Positions 32,909 through 41,979 of a DNA stretch of 64,000 nucleotides are shown here, in pieces (positions within the stretch are counted from its first letter, which is position 1; each line of letters begins with the position of its first letter). Position numbers and translations under genes: made by a program. The DNA is from Laspinema olomoucense D3b (GTDB taxonomy: Bacteria; Cyanobacteriota; Cyanobacteriia; Cyanobacteriales; Laspinemataceae). The stretch lies in NCBI RefSeq assembly GCF_025370785.1, contig NZ_JAMXFA010000008.1, forward strand, positions 124,001 to 188,000. Direction: 5' to 3'. A model generated the notes under the pieces. It was given only the letters and a program-made list of their open reading frames with translations, did no database searches and was not told where the DNA came from.

Positions 32909-34432
32909 ATGACATTACAATTCACTCAAGCAGAATATCGTGTAAGGGAAGATGGAAATTGGTTGACTCCAAAAGTAGGAGTAATCAGAGAAGGAGATTT
33001 AACAGGTCAATGTGGGGTAAGAGTACGCAATATTTCGTCAACTACTATTGAAGGTAGAGCAACTAGAAAATCAGATTATGATGTTCCTCATGGCACGGGA
33101 ACAGGTCAAGATTTGTTGTGGGCCGATGGGGAAGGAGGTGTAAAATTCTGTGATTTTGAAATCATTGAAGATTTAATGGTTGAACCAGATGAATTTATTC
33201 CTCTGGATTTAATCAATGTATTTGGAACAGAACTAGGCGAGATTACTAGAGCAAGTCTTTGGATTATTGATGATGATGTGGTACTTCCAACTCATCAATG
33301 GATTGGTACTCAACTTCAACTCCAAAATACAAACGGGACTTTTGGTGAACTTGTTGATTTAAAAGGCCCACAAGGTGACCCAGGTCCACAAGGCGACCCA
33401 GGTCCAAAAGGTGATAAAGGTGATATAGGTGAACCCGGGATAGTTGGTCCCGTTGGTCCACAAGGTGACCCAGGTCCAATTGGTCCCAAAGGTGATAAAG
33501 GTGACCCAGGTCCACAAGGTGAACCCGGTCCAGTTGGTGAAGCCGGTCCTATTGGTCCACAAGGTCCCATTGGTCCAAAAGGAGATAAAGGAGAAGTTGG
33601 TCAACCCGGTCCAGTTGGTCCAGTTGGTCCGGTTGGTCCACAAGGTCAAGCCGGTCCGGTTGGTGATATTGGTCCTATTGGTCCCAAAGGTGATATTGGT
33701 GAACCCGGTCCACAAGGAATTCAAGGTTTAAAAGGTGATACTGGTGAACCCGGTCCAATTGGTCCACAAGGTCAACCTGGTCCTAAAGGTGATATTGGTC
33801 CAGAAGGTCCTGTTGGTCCTGTTGGTCCACAAGGAATTCAAGGTGAACCTGGTCCCGCTGGTGGTCCAGAAGGTCCACAAGGTCCACAAGGTGAACCCGG
33901 TCCCGTTGGTCCTGTTGGTCCAAAAGGAGATAAGGGTGATGTTGGTGCAACTGGCCCACAAGGAATTCAAGGTTTAACTGGTCCACAAGGTCCACAAGGT
34001 CCACAAGGTTTACGAGGTTTAACAGGTGCAACAGGTGCAACAGGTGCAACCGGACCACAAGGACCACAAGGACCACAAGGACCACAAGGACCACAAGGAC
34101 CAATTGCTACTGCTGAAGCACCTGTAGGGATAACATTCGCGGCAGGATGGCAGTCGTTGAGTGGGCATCCTGTTACTTGCCGGAGAATGGGTAAACTTGT
34201 CCTATTGCAAGGAATAGCAGAACGAGTGAGTGGTGATAGAACAATATTTGGAACGTTGCCGGTGGGATATAGACCGAATGTTAATCAAATCAGTTGGCAA
34301 GTAGGCTTTGTGAATGGAGGTACTCTTGTCAGAGTAGATGTTAACACAGCAGGACAAATAATTGCGGGTATTCCTGCGTCTCCAACAAATAACACAATTT
34401 CAATGGCTGGTATCAGTTTCTTTATTACCTAA
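32909..34432 (+). CDS. Calx-beta / collagen-like repeat protein
   Basis: 507 residues. N-terminal ~125 residues are a Calx-beta-type domain ([20 protein letters not shown], acidic end IIDDDV). Residues 153-399 are 82 Gly-X-Y triplets, rich in GPQ, GPK, GEPG and GDKG, broken once by an extra Gly (GPAGGPEG). The last ~100 residues are globular ([17 protein letters not shown] ... MAGISFFIT), similar in style to trimerising heads of phage tail fibres. This implies a trimeric fibre. No signal peptide, so either a phage-like structural protein or exported by a dedicated route. Confidence 0.85.
   Translation: MTLQFTQAEYRVREDGNWLTPKVGVIREGDLTGQCGVRVRNISSTTIEGRATRKSDYDVPHGTGTGQDLLWADGEGGVKFCDFEIIEDLMVEPDEFIPLDLINVFGTELGEITRASLWIIDDDVVLPTHQWIGTQLQLQNTNGTFGELVDLKGPQGDPGPQGDPGPKGDKGDIGEPGIVGPVGPQGDPGPIGPKGDKGDPGPQGEPGPVGEAGPIGPQGPIGPKGDKGEVGQPGPVGPVGPVGPQGQAGPVGDIGPIGPKGDIGEPGPQGIQGLKGDTGEPGPIGPQGQPGPKGDIGPEGPVGPVGPQGIQGEPGPAGGPEGPQGPQGEPGPVGPVGPKGDKGDVGATGPQGIQGLTGPQGPQGPQGLRGLTGATGATGATGPQGPQGPQGPQGPQGPIATAEAPVGITFAAGWQSLSGHPVTCRRMGKLVLLQGIAERVSGDRTIFGTLPVGYRPNVNQISWQVGFVNGGTLVRVDVNTAGQIIAGIPASPTNNTISMAGISFFIT
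33365..34105 (+). repeat. Collagen Gly-X-Y coding repeat
   Basis: 741 nt of 9-nt units such as GGTCCACAAGGT, encoding 82 triplets plus one extra Gly. Creates many false open frames on both strands. Confidence 0.95.
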
Positions 34433-34447
34433 CTTGACGTTTAGCCA

Positions 34448-34909
34448 TCAAAAGAGCGATCGCCTCTTACAATATTCAGCCATCAATAAAGCATCAGCGC
34501 GGTTATGATGTTTTTTGAGATTTAATTGGGGAGCCAGATGAGGAAATAATTGGAGAGCTACAGTTCTTGATTCATCTTTTTCTCCTTTTACTCCCATCTG
34601 GCGTTTCCATTTTTGGGGTGAAACAAATTCATAAGGAATTTCTAAACCCGCCAATATTCCAATCCATATACCGAATGCTGTCCCAAAATTGAATCCACTT
34701 ACACCCCCTTGTCCTGGCATTGCATGGACTTCTTCTATAATTGCTGTAGAATCCTCCGTATATTGTTTAAGAATTTGATAATATCCAGCAATATCAGGTT
34801 TTTTCTTGGTTTTTATTTGAAAAATTGGTGAATCAATTAATTGAATTTTTGAGGAGTTGATTATAGCAACCGCTCCTGTGATTCCTGGGTCTATTCCAAT
34901 AAATTTCAT
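34448..34909 (-). CDS. RuvC-like Holliday-junction nuclease family protein
   Basis: 153 residues. RNase H-fold resolvase of the phage/poxvirus RuvC-like type: IGIDPGITGAVAI (Asp7), AIIEEVHAMPGQGG (Glu59/60), NFGTAFGIWIGIL, SPQKWKRQMGVKG and HHNRADALLMAEY (Asp139), so all acidic residues are in place. It would cut four-way DNA junctions in recombination or plasmid multimer resolution. Last gene of the leftward operon, overlapping the upstream gene by 4 nt. A HIP1 site lies at its 3' end. Confidence 0.82.
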   Translation of the reverse strand: MKFIGIDPGITGAVAIINSSKIQLIDSPIFQIKTKKKPDIAGYYQILKQYTEDSTAIIEEVHAMPGQGGVSGFNFGTAFGIWIGILAGLEIPYEFVSPQKWKRQMGVKGEKDESRTVALQLFPHLAPQLNLKKHHNRADALLMAEYCKRRSLF

Positions 34910-35214
34910 GGTTCTAGTTGTTGATTACGTTGAGGGTGAGTTGGGTGTGATTGTAAATTTTGTTGATGAATTTGATGAAGTTGTTGTTCAGCAATTAAGG
35001 CACGATTTCGCATTTGTTGAGCAATTTTATCTGAAGCAAAAGCGCGTTGATTAGCCCGTTTAAGTTCCTCACGACATCGAGCATTATTTTCGGATTCAAA
35101 TTGAGTGCTATTGATAATTATACCAAACAATTCAAACTCAAAGTGAACCCAACCCAAATAAACAGCAGCCACGATGAAACCACCAACAAATATTCCAGAA
35201 ACAAAGTCTTTCAT
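34906..35214 (-). CDS. Hypothetical single-pass membrane protein
   Basis: 102 residues: one N-terminal membrane helix (FVSGIFVGGFIVAAVYLGWV) and a charged helical, Gln-rich tail (EELKRANQRAFASDKIAQQM ... HQIHQQNLQ). Linked by ATGA overlaps to genes on both sides. Topology resembles small conjugation or phage-spanin-type proteins; no sequence family recognised. Confidence 0.6.
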   Translation of the reverse strand: MKDFVSGIFVGGFIVAAVYLGWVHFEFELFGIIINSTQFESENNARCREELKRANQRAFASDKIAQQMRNRALIAEQQLHQIHQQNLQSHPTHPQRNQQLEP

Positions 35215-36350
35215 CTTTTATAACCTCGGTGTTTTAAGACATTACTGATTGCTTTACGTCGTCGATTTTGGTCCCAGCCGATACAGCCATTTCTCCAATT
35301 TTCAGAACGGTAAGGGTGCATCTTGACGAAATCATGAGCTTGATTGCGAGGGTTAGCGCAAATATTGAACAAACCACCAGCGCTTAATAGACCAGTTGAT
35401 TCATCACGAAAAGATTCAATACGAGTTTGTTGAATCAATTCATCACCTCGTAATCCTTTCTTATATAAATCACCAGCAACTTTAGGAGCCACATCACTAA
35501 CTCGGGGACTAGCTTGATTCCAAAGGTCTAAAATATTAAGGAAAAGTTCAAAATTTTGTTCAGGTGGTAGACCGTGTTTTTCCATTCGGGAAGAAATTAA
35601 TGGAATGCGAGATTGTGTTCGTTCCAGACAACCTTGATTGGCTTGGTCTAAATTACCGCCTTTTCCATAATTACTGCACCAACCTTTATTCCACACTCTT
35701 CTACCACCAATCAAACTAGGGTCAACATGACCTTTAATCAAGGATGTTTCTTGTCCGGAGACAGTCAAGTTTCCTTCAGCGTGACCAATAGCATAAACAG
35801 CAATGGAATTCATATCTTTTGCAACATCGGCAATCGCTGGGGGAGTCCGGTAGGTGATGGTTTCAACGGCAGTAGCAAGAGGACGAACCAGCCCCGTTTC
35901 AGCAATTGTTTGGCGAGTGGTGGGATTGATGATGGCGATCGCACCAGCAATCCCAACCGCACCATAAAGCAACCAATTCCAGTTAAACTCAGCCTGCTGC
36001 GGTAACGGTTGCTGGAGACGTTGCATCAACTGCTGGGCGTACAACTCGCCGACACTGGTGGCTGAACTGAACGAGTCAGGGGCTATGTTGTCGGAGCGAT
36101 TGCCTCCATTGCGGAGGCTGCCTGAATGTGACAAGACGGACAATCCCAGACCGATGGCCGTCAGAGTTCCACCTAAAACAAACCCACTTTGAGTAGCAGC
36201 GGCGGTGTCCGGAATGGTTGCGAATTCGCACATCTGCTTGGCTCCAGGTGACAGCAATTGGCACGGCATTACGTTGATGTGGTGGTTGATTCCTCCAATG
36301 GCGATCGCACCTACGCTGGCTCCTATCAAAATCTTGTGGTGAAGTTTCAC
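35211..36350 (-). CDS. Membrane protein with possible lytic-transglycosylase-like domain
   Basis: 379 residues with hydrophobic segments at ~8-25, ~55-75 and ~125-140. The C-terminal half reads YAIGHAEGNLTVSGQETSLI, where HAEGN may be the Glu motif of a lysozyme-like fold (families use AEGT/AESG), followed by GGLFNICANPRNQAH and GCIGWDQNRRRKAI. Together with the adjacent M23 peptidase it could open the cell wall for a transfer channel. The enzyme assignment is weak; the membrane location is clear. ATGA overlaps with both neighbours. Confidence 0.55.
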   Translation of the reverse strand: MKLHHKILIGASVGAIAIGGINHHINVMPCQLLSPGAKQMCEFATIPDTAAATQSGFVLGGTLTAIGLGLSVLSHSGSLRNGGNRSDNIAPDSFSSATSVGELYAQQLMQRLQQPLPQQAEFNWNWLLYGAVGIAGAIAIINPTTRQTIAETGLVRPLATAVETITYRTPPAIADVAKDMNSIAVYAIGHAEGNLTVSGQETSLIKGHVDPSLIGGRRVWNKGWCSNYGKGGNLDQANQGCLERTQSRIPLISSRMEKHGLPPEQNFELFLNILDLWNQASPRVSDVAPKVAGDLYKKGLRGDELIQQTRIESFRDESTGLLSAGGLFNICANPRNQAHDFVKMHPYRSENWRNGCIGWDQNRRRKAISNVLKHRGYKR

Positions 36351-37231
36351 TTATCGCCTCCTGTTGCTAAGAAATCGCGATATTCATCAATGAGGGGCTG
36401 GGTGAGTTTTCGGTCTGTAATGCGAGCGCCGCGCACGGGAACCCCGTCAATTCCAATGGAATATTCATGAATTTGGTTGTGGATGTGAACGCCACTTGTC
36501 CGCCCAGTTTTACCCTGGATGCCGATATCCTCTCCTTTGGTAATGCGATCGCCCGGTTGTTTTGTTGGCGACCCTTTTACCAAATGTCCAAACAGCCAAA
36601 GTTTGCCACCGTCACAGGCCACCTCAACAATCTGACCTGCACCAAAACCTGTTGAGAGGTTTCCTGTCCGACCTTGGAACCATACTCGGCCAATAATTCC
36701 ATTACAAGGGGAAGGAATAGGGACGGCTGTTGACCCATCGCGTTCGAGGACATAATCATAAGAACCTGTTGGGGTATCATCGTAAAAATGAGGACCGCGA
36801 TGTTGTTTCAGTGGCCGGAACGGGACAACTTTTGCTTGAGCAACCGGAGCCGTTGTCTTGTTGGAGTAGGGGTGAGCATTGGTTACCGTGGTTGCCGTCG
36901 TGGTTGCCGGTGAATGAGTCCACTCGTAAAGTTTGAGGGTGCGTTCTGCCATTCGGTTGAGTCCCGGAATCAGCATGAACGAGAGCAAAATCAAACTGGC
37001 GATCGCACAGACAGCCTGACCCCGATTCACTGCTGCTTGATATTGTGCCCTTGCTCGTTCCTTGTCCGTTGCCTGGGATTCCCAATGAGCAATCCATTGT
37101 TGGTTTTCGGCTTCAGTGCGTTCGCGTTGTTCTTGGCTTTGGCGCTGGGTTCGCAGTTCAATCCCTTTGAGTTCGCGATATTGAAACTCATCTGGGAGAC
37201 GTTGCAGTATATCAAGTGAGGTTTGGTTCAT
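36347..37231 (-). CDS. M23-family (LytM-type) peptidase, membrane-anchored
   Basis: 294 residues with the start at 37231, which overlaps the upstream stop by 4 nt; the frame is open to 37414 but that part underlies another gene. Coiled-coil start (RELKGIELRTQRQSQEQRER), one membrane helix (AVCAIASLILLSFMLIPGL), then the M23 fold: GIIGRVWFQG, LWLFGHLVKGS, GEDIGIQGKTGRTSGVHIHN with HxH. The enzyme cleaves peptidoglycan stems using Zn. It faces the periplasm and is typical of conjugation or division machines. Confidence 0.8.
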   Translation of the reverse strand: MNQTSLDILQRLPDEFQYRELKGIELRTQRQSQEQRERTEAENQQWIAHWESQATDKERARAQYQAAVNRGQAVCAIASLILLSFMLIPGLNRMAERTLKLYEWTHSPATTTATTVTNAHPYSNKTTAPVAQAKVVPFRPLKQHRGPHFYDDTPTGSYDYVLERDGSTAVPIPSPCNGIIGRVWFQGRTGNLSTGFGAGQIVEVACDGGKLWLFGHLVKGSPTKQPGDRITKGEDIGIQGKTGRTSGVHIHNQIHEYSIGIDGVPVRGARITDRKLTQPLIDEYRDFLATGGDK

Positions 37232-37530
37232 ATTGGTTGACATTGACCGGCATAGGTTTCGACCACTGTGCAGTTGGCTCGTTGTGGTGGGGGTTGAGTG
37301 GGTTTGTTCGGTGCGGCTGAAGGGGTGGCAGTTTGAGTCCGAATGGCGGGAATAGAAGGAATTGGGAGTGAGTTTGGAATTTTCGGAATACTGGTTTGGG
37401 CGGATTGTTTCCAACTTGGGATGAGTGCAAATTGACCAATTCCTGGTTTAGCCAGGTCTAGCCCGAACAGAATCAGCATGAGCAAAACAAGCAAACCTTG
37501 TATTCTAGGAATGATTATGAATTGCTTCAT
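37228..37530 (-). CDS. Small Pro-rich membrane protein
   Basis: 100 residues from ATG 37530 (overlaps upstream stop by 4 nt). N-terminal membrane segment (IIIPRIQGLLVLLMLILFGL) then a Pro-rich periplasmic tail with two Cys (NCTVVETYAGQCQPI). Unknown family; size and position suit a small channel or anchoring component. Confidence 0.55.
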   Translation of the reverse strand: MKQFIIIPRIQGLLVLLMLILFGLDLAKPGIGQFALIPSWKQSAQTSIPKIPNSLPIPSIPAIRTQTATPSAAPNKPTQPPPQRANCTVVETYAGQCQPI

Positions 37531-37985
37531 TTTTCTGTATCTTCTTGGTCGTAACAAAATTTGATAAGAGCGATTCCTGCGCCCAATGTTGTTCCTGCCT
37601 CTTTAACATCTGATATTTCACCTCCTTTGATTGTCAGAAATAATAAAATGGTTCCTCCGGCGATGGCTAATAAATATCCTGATGCTTTAATTAATTGAAA
37701 AATTGGAAGTTCTGCCCATTTTATTTGAGTTTGCTGGTCAATAGTTTGAATGTTAATATCTGAAGGCGAAGAATCCTCAATTAAATTATTGAGAGATACG
37801 AGAATTTGAATTTTATCTTCTGTATCTATTTCATTCCAACAAGAAATGGGATTTGTTTGTAAATATTCACGAGCTTTAATTTCGATTTCTTTTTTTTGAA
37901 GGGCAGTCAGTCTAGCTTGTAAAGCTGCACCTTTCAAAGGATTGCCATTTTTATCAGTTAAGTTTTGAATTGGATTTGAGTTCAT
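37527..37985 (-). CDS. Hypothetical membrane protein
   Basis: 152 residues; ATG 37985 has SD AGGAG, whereas the frame opens at 38021. Soluble helical N-terminal half (LTDKNGNPLKGAALQARLTA) and one or two hydrophobic stretches near the end (LIKASGYLLAIAGGTILLFL, AGTTLGAGIALIKF). No family recognised. ATGA overlap with the next gene. Confidence 0.58.
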   Translation of the reverse strand: MNSNPIQNLTDKNGNPLKGAALQARLTALQKKEIEIKAREYLQTNPISCWNEIDTEDKIQILVSLNNLIEDSSPSDINIQTIDQQTQIKWAELPIFQLIKASGYLLAIAGGTILLFLTIKGGEISDVKEAGTTLGAGIALIKFCYDQEDTEK

Positions 37986-38053
37986 GATAATTTCTCCTAG
38001 TAAGGAACAACAAGCGAACAATTTGAGATAACCGTCGCTTGTTGTAGTTAGAA

Positions 38054-38629
38054 TTATTGACCTTGATAGCGTTGTAAATTGGTTTGAACAACGATGTTAC
38101 GACTACGGTCTAAAGGAATTGGTTGAGCATTTTGACCAGCAAATTGTTGTTGAGATTGATTAACAAGCTGGGTTCGGTAAGCCCCATCAAATTCTTCAAC
38201 CAAAGGACTACCTAAGTTAGTAACCAATTTGAGTCCTCGTACTGTTGCATTAGATGCTTTGGCAGATGCTGGGGCATTATGTGGTAAAGGTTTATCACTA
38301 GCCACTCCTGAAACAACACCTTGACAAGCATTGAAAACAGCAAGTGCAATAACATAGAGACCAATACCCATTGCCCAATACCCAATAGTTTTGAAAGGGT
38401 GTTTAGGATTTGAGTATTTTAGAGTAGTTCCTACCGTATCAGTAATAGTTTGTACGGCTTGAGTAGCACCATTTGTTATAGCATCAGGTGCACCTTTCAA
38501 ACGGGATGAGGCACTATGACCTGCACGGTCAAGAGCTTCAAGAGCATCTTCAGTTATTTTTCTAGCTTTTTTCAATTGATTTTGAGCATCTTGTAAACCT
38601 TGTGATTCTGCTTCTGGATAAGAATTCAT
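38054..38629 (-). CDS. Hypothetical membrane protein, 191 aa
   Basis: SD AGGGAGA before ATG 38629. Helical start (ESQGLQDAQNQLKKARKITE), one membrane span (TIGYWAMGIGLYVIALAVFN) and a soluble Gln-rich end (QSQQQFAGQNAQPIPLDRSR). Sits between the ATPase gene and the small membrane genes. Unknown family. A 21-codon ORF (MKTMKTQQFIQFSRPPPIRQ, 38683-38748) lies just ahead and may be a leader. Confidence 0.58.
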   Translation of the reverse strand: MNSYPEAESQGLQDAQNQLKKARKITEDALEALDRAGHSASSRLKGAPDAITNGATQAVQTITDTVGTTLKYSNPKHPFKTIGYWAMGIGLYVIALAVFNACQGVVSGVASDKPLPHNAPASAKASNATVRGLKLVTNLGSPLVEEFDGAYRTQLVNQSQQQFAGQNAQPIPLDRSRNIVVQTNLQRYQGQ

Positions 38630-38751
38630 GACTTTCTCCCTGTAGAGGATTATGAGAAGGATAGATTATATGAGAAGGATACTCAGAATTGTCTGATAGG
38701 AGGAGGTCTACTAAATTGAATAAATTGTTGAGTTTTCATTGTCTTCATTAT

Positions 38752-40422
38752 TTATTCTTCATTAGTCCGGAATCTTTCAACAAATTGATTAAATTCAATA
38801 GATAAATCTATTGGGGAATCTACTGGTAAATCTCCGGGTGAATCTACTGGAGTTGAACTAGCTCGTTGCATTATTTCGAGATGTTCAGGTGTTATATTCA
38901 GGGGTTTACAGGGTGAATCATCTAGTGAATCATTGATTGGTTGTGAATCATCAGGATGGAAAATCAATTGTTCTTGAATGTTGGATAAATCTGGAGCATA
39001 GGACATTTGATTTCGGGAACTAAAGAAAAATATGGGATGATAGGGATGAGCTTCACCCATAGTATTTAGTTGGTGAAAGAGCTTGAGTCGTTGATTTTTA
39101 TCGGAAAGTGACCGATTGATTGATTGGCGACAAAGTTCAATGGATTTTGGATTAAATGCTCGACCAATTGCAAAAGTTGTCAGTTGGGCTGAAACTGAGA
39201 CATCAAAACCCAACTGTTTGACAAATGGAGATTGAGCAATAATCCAAAGAAAGATATTATCTTCTAACCCAACAAAAGCCAAACTTTCAGCAAGTTGGAT
39301 AATTGTTCTTTGGGCTTTCGGGTCACAATCTTTGGCAGCCTTCAATAATGTCGGCCATTCGTCTAAAATGACGACGTAAGGGGTTGGATTATAAGGTTGA
39401 CGAGTTTGCCGAGCTTTTTGTCTGATTCGTTTCCTGTTAGTTTGTTCAGACATGGCTCGTCTGAGGAGAGTGATAGTATTCATAATTCCCTGGTAAGGGT
39501 TATCGAGTTCAACACTAACAATCACTGGAAACCCATCTGGATGAGATAATCTTTCCAACCCTAAAAACACACTACCTTTTGGGTCAACTCCGTTCCAAAT
39601 CACATCAGGACAAACTTGAACGACTTCTCGAATCATTCCGCACAGTGTACTTGTTTTGCCCGACTGGGTTGTGGCGGGAATTAATAGATGTCCTTTGATT
39701 TTGTTCAGGTTTAGTCCTGAACCATAAAGTGCTGCTTCTTTCAGCAGATTAGGTTCTTTGGAGGGTTTTTTGGTTGGTTTGCTTGGGGCATATCCTGATA
39801 AAACAATGGGTGAGATTTCATCAACTTCATCAGATACATCAACTTCATCAGGTACATCATCGTTATTTTCATCAAATGAATAGTAATCAGGTTTAGAAAT
39901 ATGAGATGTTTCAGTCAGATAATCAGTTGATTCAGTCAAATCAATTTCAGAAACATCAGAAGAAACATCAGCACCAGACCTCCATATATCAAATTCAATA
40001 TCCTCTTTTGAATGAGTAGGAAGATGAACAGGGGGACGAGTAAGGGGACGAGTAAAGGGTTGAGTAGAGGGACGAGTAGAGGGTTGAGTTTGGGGTTGAG
40101 TAGAGGGTTGAGTACGATGTGATTGAGAGGAAGATGATGTTTTTTGCTTATCAAATGTTTTTTGCTTATCAGATATTTTTTGCTTATCACCTAAAGAAAG
40201 GAAGGTAGCAGCAGCAGTTCCACCGAGAGCGATCGCCATTCCACCCCATTGCAAAATCCTTCGTGCAGTATCAGGAACCCCAAATGAGACTTCCTGGGTT
40301 TGATTATTGTAGGCGTTGGTCAAAACTGGGACTGGCCCAGTCGATTCAAAGCTCGTTGCAAACATCCAACTGCCTATAATCAAACTAACCGGAGCCATTG
40401 CCAACCATTTCAAATTCATCAT
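38752..40422 (-). CDS. FtsK/VirD4-like P-loop ATPase, candidate coupling protein
   Basis: 556 residues. Two N-terminal membrane segments (~5-25, ~60-78), a low-complexity linker (three DKQK units, then TQPSTRPSTQPFTRPLTRPP), then a motor domain: Walker A PATTQSGKTS with Lys256, GVDPKGSVFLGL, Walker B YVVILDEWPTLL, and IIAQSPFVKQLGF as sensor-like motif. Proteins of this type bring DNA to a type IV secretion channel or pump it through a pore. Here it anchors the view that the operon is a DNA-transfer system, although no relaxase or VirB4 is in the window. Confidence 0.78.
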   Translation of the reverse strand: MMNLKWLAMAPVSLIIGSWMFATSFESTGPVPVLTNAYNNQTQEVSFGVPDTARRILQWGGMAIALGGTAAATFLSLGDKQKISDKQKTFDKQKTSSSSQSHRTQPSTQPQTQPSTRPSTQPFTRPLTRPPVHLPTHSKEDIEFDIWRSGADVSSDVSEIDLTESTDYLTETSHISKPDYYSFDENNDDVPDEVDVSDEVDEISPIVLSGYAPSKPTKKPSKEPNLLKEAALYGSGLNLNKIKGHLLIPATTQSGKTSTLCGMIREVVQVCPDVIWNGVDPKGSVFLGLERLSHPDGFPVIVSVELDNPYQGIMNTITLLRRAMSEQTNRKRIRQKARQTRQPYNPTPYVVILDEWPTLLKAAKDCDPKAQRTIIQLAESLAFVGLEDNIFLWIIAQSPFVKQLGFDVSVSAQLTTFAIGRAFNPKSIELCRQSINRSLSDKNQRLKLFHQLNTMGEAHPYHPIFFFSSRNQMSYAPDLSNIQEQLIFHPDDSQPINDSLDDSPCKPLNITPEHLEIMQRASSTPVDSPGDLPVDSPIDLSIEFNQFVERFRTNEE

Positions 40423-41378
40423 AATCCTCCCGGAAATGGATTGTAGTAGTCTGTTTCTTGAGAATTTTCTTGAGAATTTTCTTGCAATTGTTCAGTAAGA
40501 CTTGGAACCACCTCACGACCATACATATCTTGTTGTTCAAGTTGATTGGCTACTTGGTCTAAACCTTGCAGTCTGAGTAAGGAAATAACCGAGTTTTTAA
40601 TGTCTTGTTGTCCGTTTATCAGGTCAAGGGCGACTGCTATTGAATCAGACTGAGGAATATTAGAATTTCTCGAACTGTTGATTACCAGTAATTGAACAAT
40701 TCCAATTACTTGGGTCATGTGGGGAGAAAGTTTTTCATAGAAAACTTTTTGTTGAGTTTCCCCATTTTCATCTAAAATTGGTTTCCCTGATGAATCAGTT
40801 TTGACAGCCCCTGAGTCTTTCCAGACTAAGGTTGAAGATTCACCACCAGCAGCCAGAGCAATTTTTTTAACAGCAGTAGTTATGCTATTATTCCGAATCG
40901 TTTCTGGATGCAGACCATAGTTTGGGTCATTGCGATCGCCCCGAACTTGTTGGACTCTTGCATTGAATGCTATTGCCTCGTTATTCATAACCATTTGCAT
41001 CAACCCCATTTCTGTGGGATTGTTTGGATTTAGGTCGAATTGAGTTATTTTCGAGGCTTCGGTCAGTTGTTTATTTTGTAGTTGGTTTTGAGCTTGGGTA
41101 CGGATGGCATTGAGACAAGCAATGGATGTTGCATCACAATTTCTTGCATCAATTTCAGCAACATTAGTAGGAGATGGTACTAACTGAGCTTGAGATTGAA
41201 CAACAGCAATTGCTCCCAAAAACAAACTAGATAGTGCTATTGCCAATGTTGTCATGACATATTTATTAAGCAAAATATTCAAGAAACTGGGTTTTAGGTC
41301 AGTAACTATCCAATTTTTCCAATTAGATTCCGGAGTTAGGGAATCATCAAAATAAGTTTCAATTCCGGCGACTGTCAT
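40419..41378 (-). CDS. Exported hypothetical protein of transfer operon
   Basis: 319 residues from ATG 41378 (SD AGAGG). One membrane segment (MTTLAIALSSLFLGAIAVVQ, ~42-61) then a soluble domain with a Cys pair (RNCDATSIACLNAI) and helices (LTEASKITQFDLNPNNPTEM). Ends with repeated QENSQEN. ATGA overlap with the ATPase gene. Family unknown; topology like VirB8/TrbL-type periplasmic components but without motif support. Confidence 0.55.
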   Translation of the reverse strand: MTVAGIETYFDDSLTPESNWKNWIVTDLKPSFLNILLNKYVMTTLAIALSSLFLGAIAVVQSQAQLVPSPTNVAEIDARNCDATSIACLNAIRTQAQNQLQNKQLTEASKITQFDLNPNNPTEMGLMQMVMNNEAIAFNARVQQVRGDRNDPNYGLHPETIRNNSITTAVKKIALAAGGESSTLVWKDSGAVKTDSSGKPILDENGETQQKVFYEKLSPHMTQVIGIVQLLVINSSRNSNIPQSDSIAVALDLINGQQDIKNSVISLLRLQGLDQVANQLEQQDMYGREVVPSLTEQLQENSQENSQETDYYNPFPGGL

Positions 41379-41404
41379 AATTACCTCTGGTTGAATGAGT
41401 GGGA

Positions 41405-41656
41405 TTAATAGTGAACAATATTGGAGGCTTCTTCGTACCATTGAGGATTCAAAGTATCGGACTGAAACAAATATTCAATCAAAGGAACAACAAAAGCCCC
41501 AACTACTAAACCTCCTACTACCATTGCTGGACTAAATGCTACTGCCATCGTTCCATAAGCAATACATCCTGTAATAGCTCCAACTAGACTTGACCAAGTT
41601 ACTCCAATTGCTAGATGTCTGGCACGATTTTTGAGAGTTTTCAGCAATGATTTCAT
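41405..41656 (-). CDS. Small membrane protein
   Basis: 83 residues from ATG 41656, overlapping the upstream stop by 4 nt. Basic start (MKSLLKTLKNRARHLAIG) then two hydrophobic spans (WSSLVGAITGCIAYGTMAVA, AMVVGGLVVGAFVVPLIEYL). No family recognised. Confidence 0.58.
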   Translation of the reverse strand: MKSLLKTLKNRARHLAIGVTWSSLVGAITGCIAYGTMAVAFSPAMVVGGLVVGAFVVPLIEYLFQSDTLNPQWYEEASNIVHY

Positions 41657-41979
41657 CGAATTTTTCTGATTTGTGTAATTGAGTATTTGATGAAACTGAT
41701 TGAGGCGATCGCCCCTAAACAAAGACCTAAGATTCCCCCTTGGATTAATTGATTAGGTAATTGAGTTGGTTTAATAGCTACAGCAATTGTGGTTGTGGTT
41801 GCCACCGACAAGCTATTAATTCCGATAGAGGCGATTGCACACCAACCAGATAATTCTAATTTTGTTTGTGTTTTGACTTCTGATTGGATAGCGGATTGAT
41901 GAATATAAGTTTCAATCCAATCAGCCACTTCAGAATTTAATTGGAACTCTCTGGTAAGGCATTCGTTGATTTTTGACAA
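41653..41979 (-). CDS. Small membrane protein (TTG start)
   Basis: 108 residues. No ATG exists in the frame; TTG 41979 lies inside the end of the upstream gene (43-nt overlap). Two or three membrane spans after residue ~45 (GWCAIASIGINSLSVATTTT, QGGILGLCLGAIASISFIKY). Coupled by ATGA to the next gene. Start codon uncertain. Confidence 0.5.
   Translation of the reverse strand: MSKINECLTREFQLNSEVADWIETYIHQSAIQSEVKTQTKLELSGWCAIASIGINSLSVATTTTIAVAIKPTQLPNQLIQGGILGLCLGAIASISFIKYSITQIRKIR

Noticed and set aside
33264-34103. Long open frames on both strands across the collagen region
   Set aside because: They are periodic by-products of the 9-nt Gly-X-Y repeat (strings of GLV, TNRT, LVDL) and have no start signals.
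37232-37414. Longer M23 peptidase start
   Set aside because: The extra 61 codons lie entirely within the coupled upstream gene; ATG 37231 gives the 4-nt overlap used throughout the operon.
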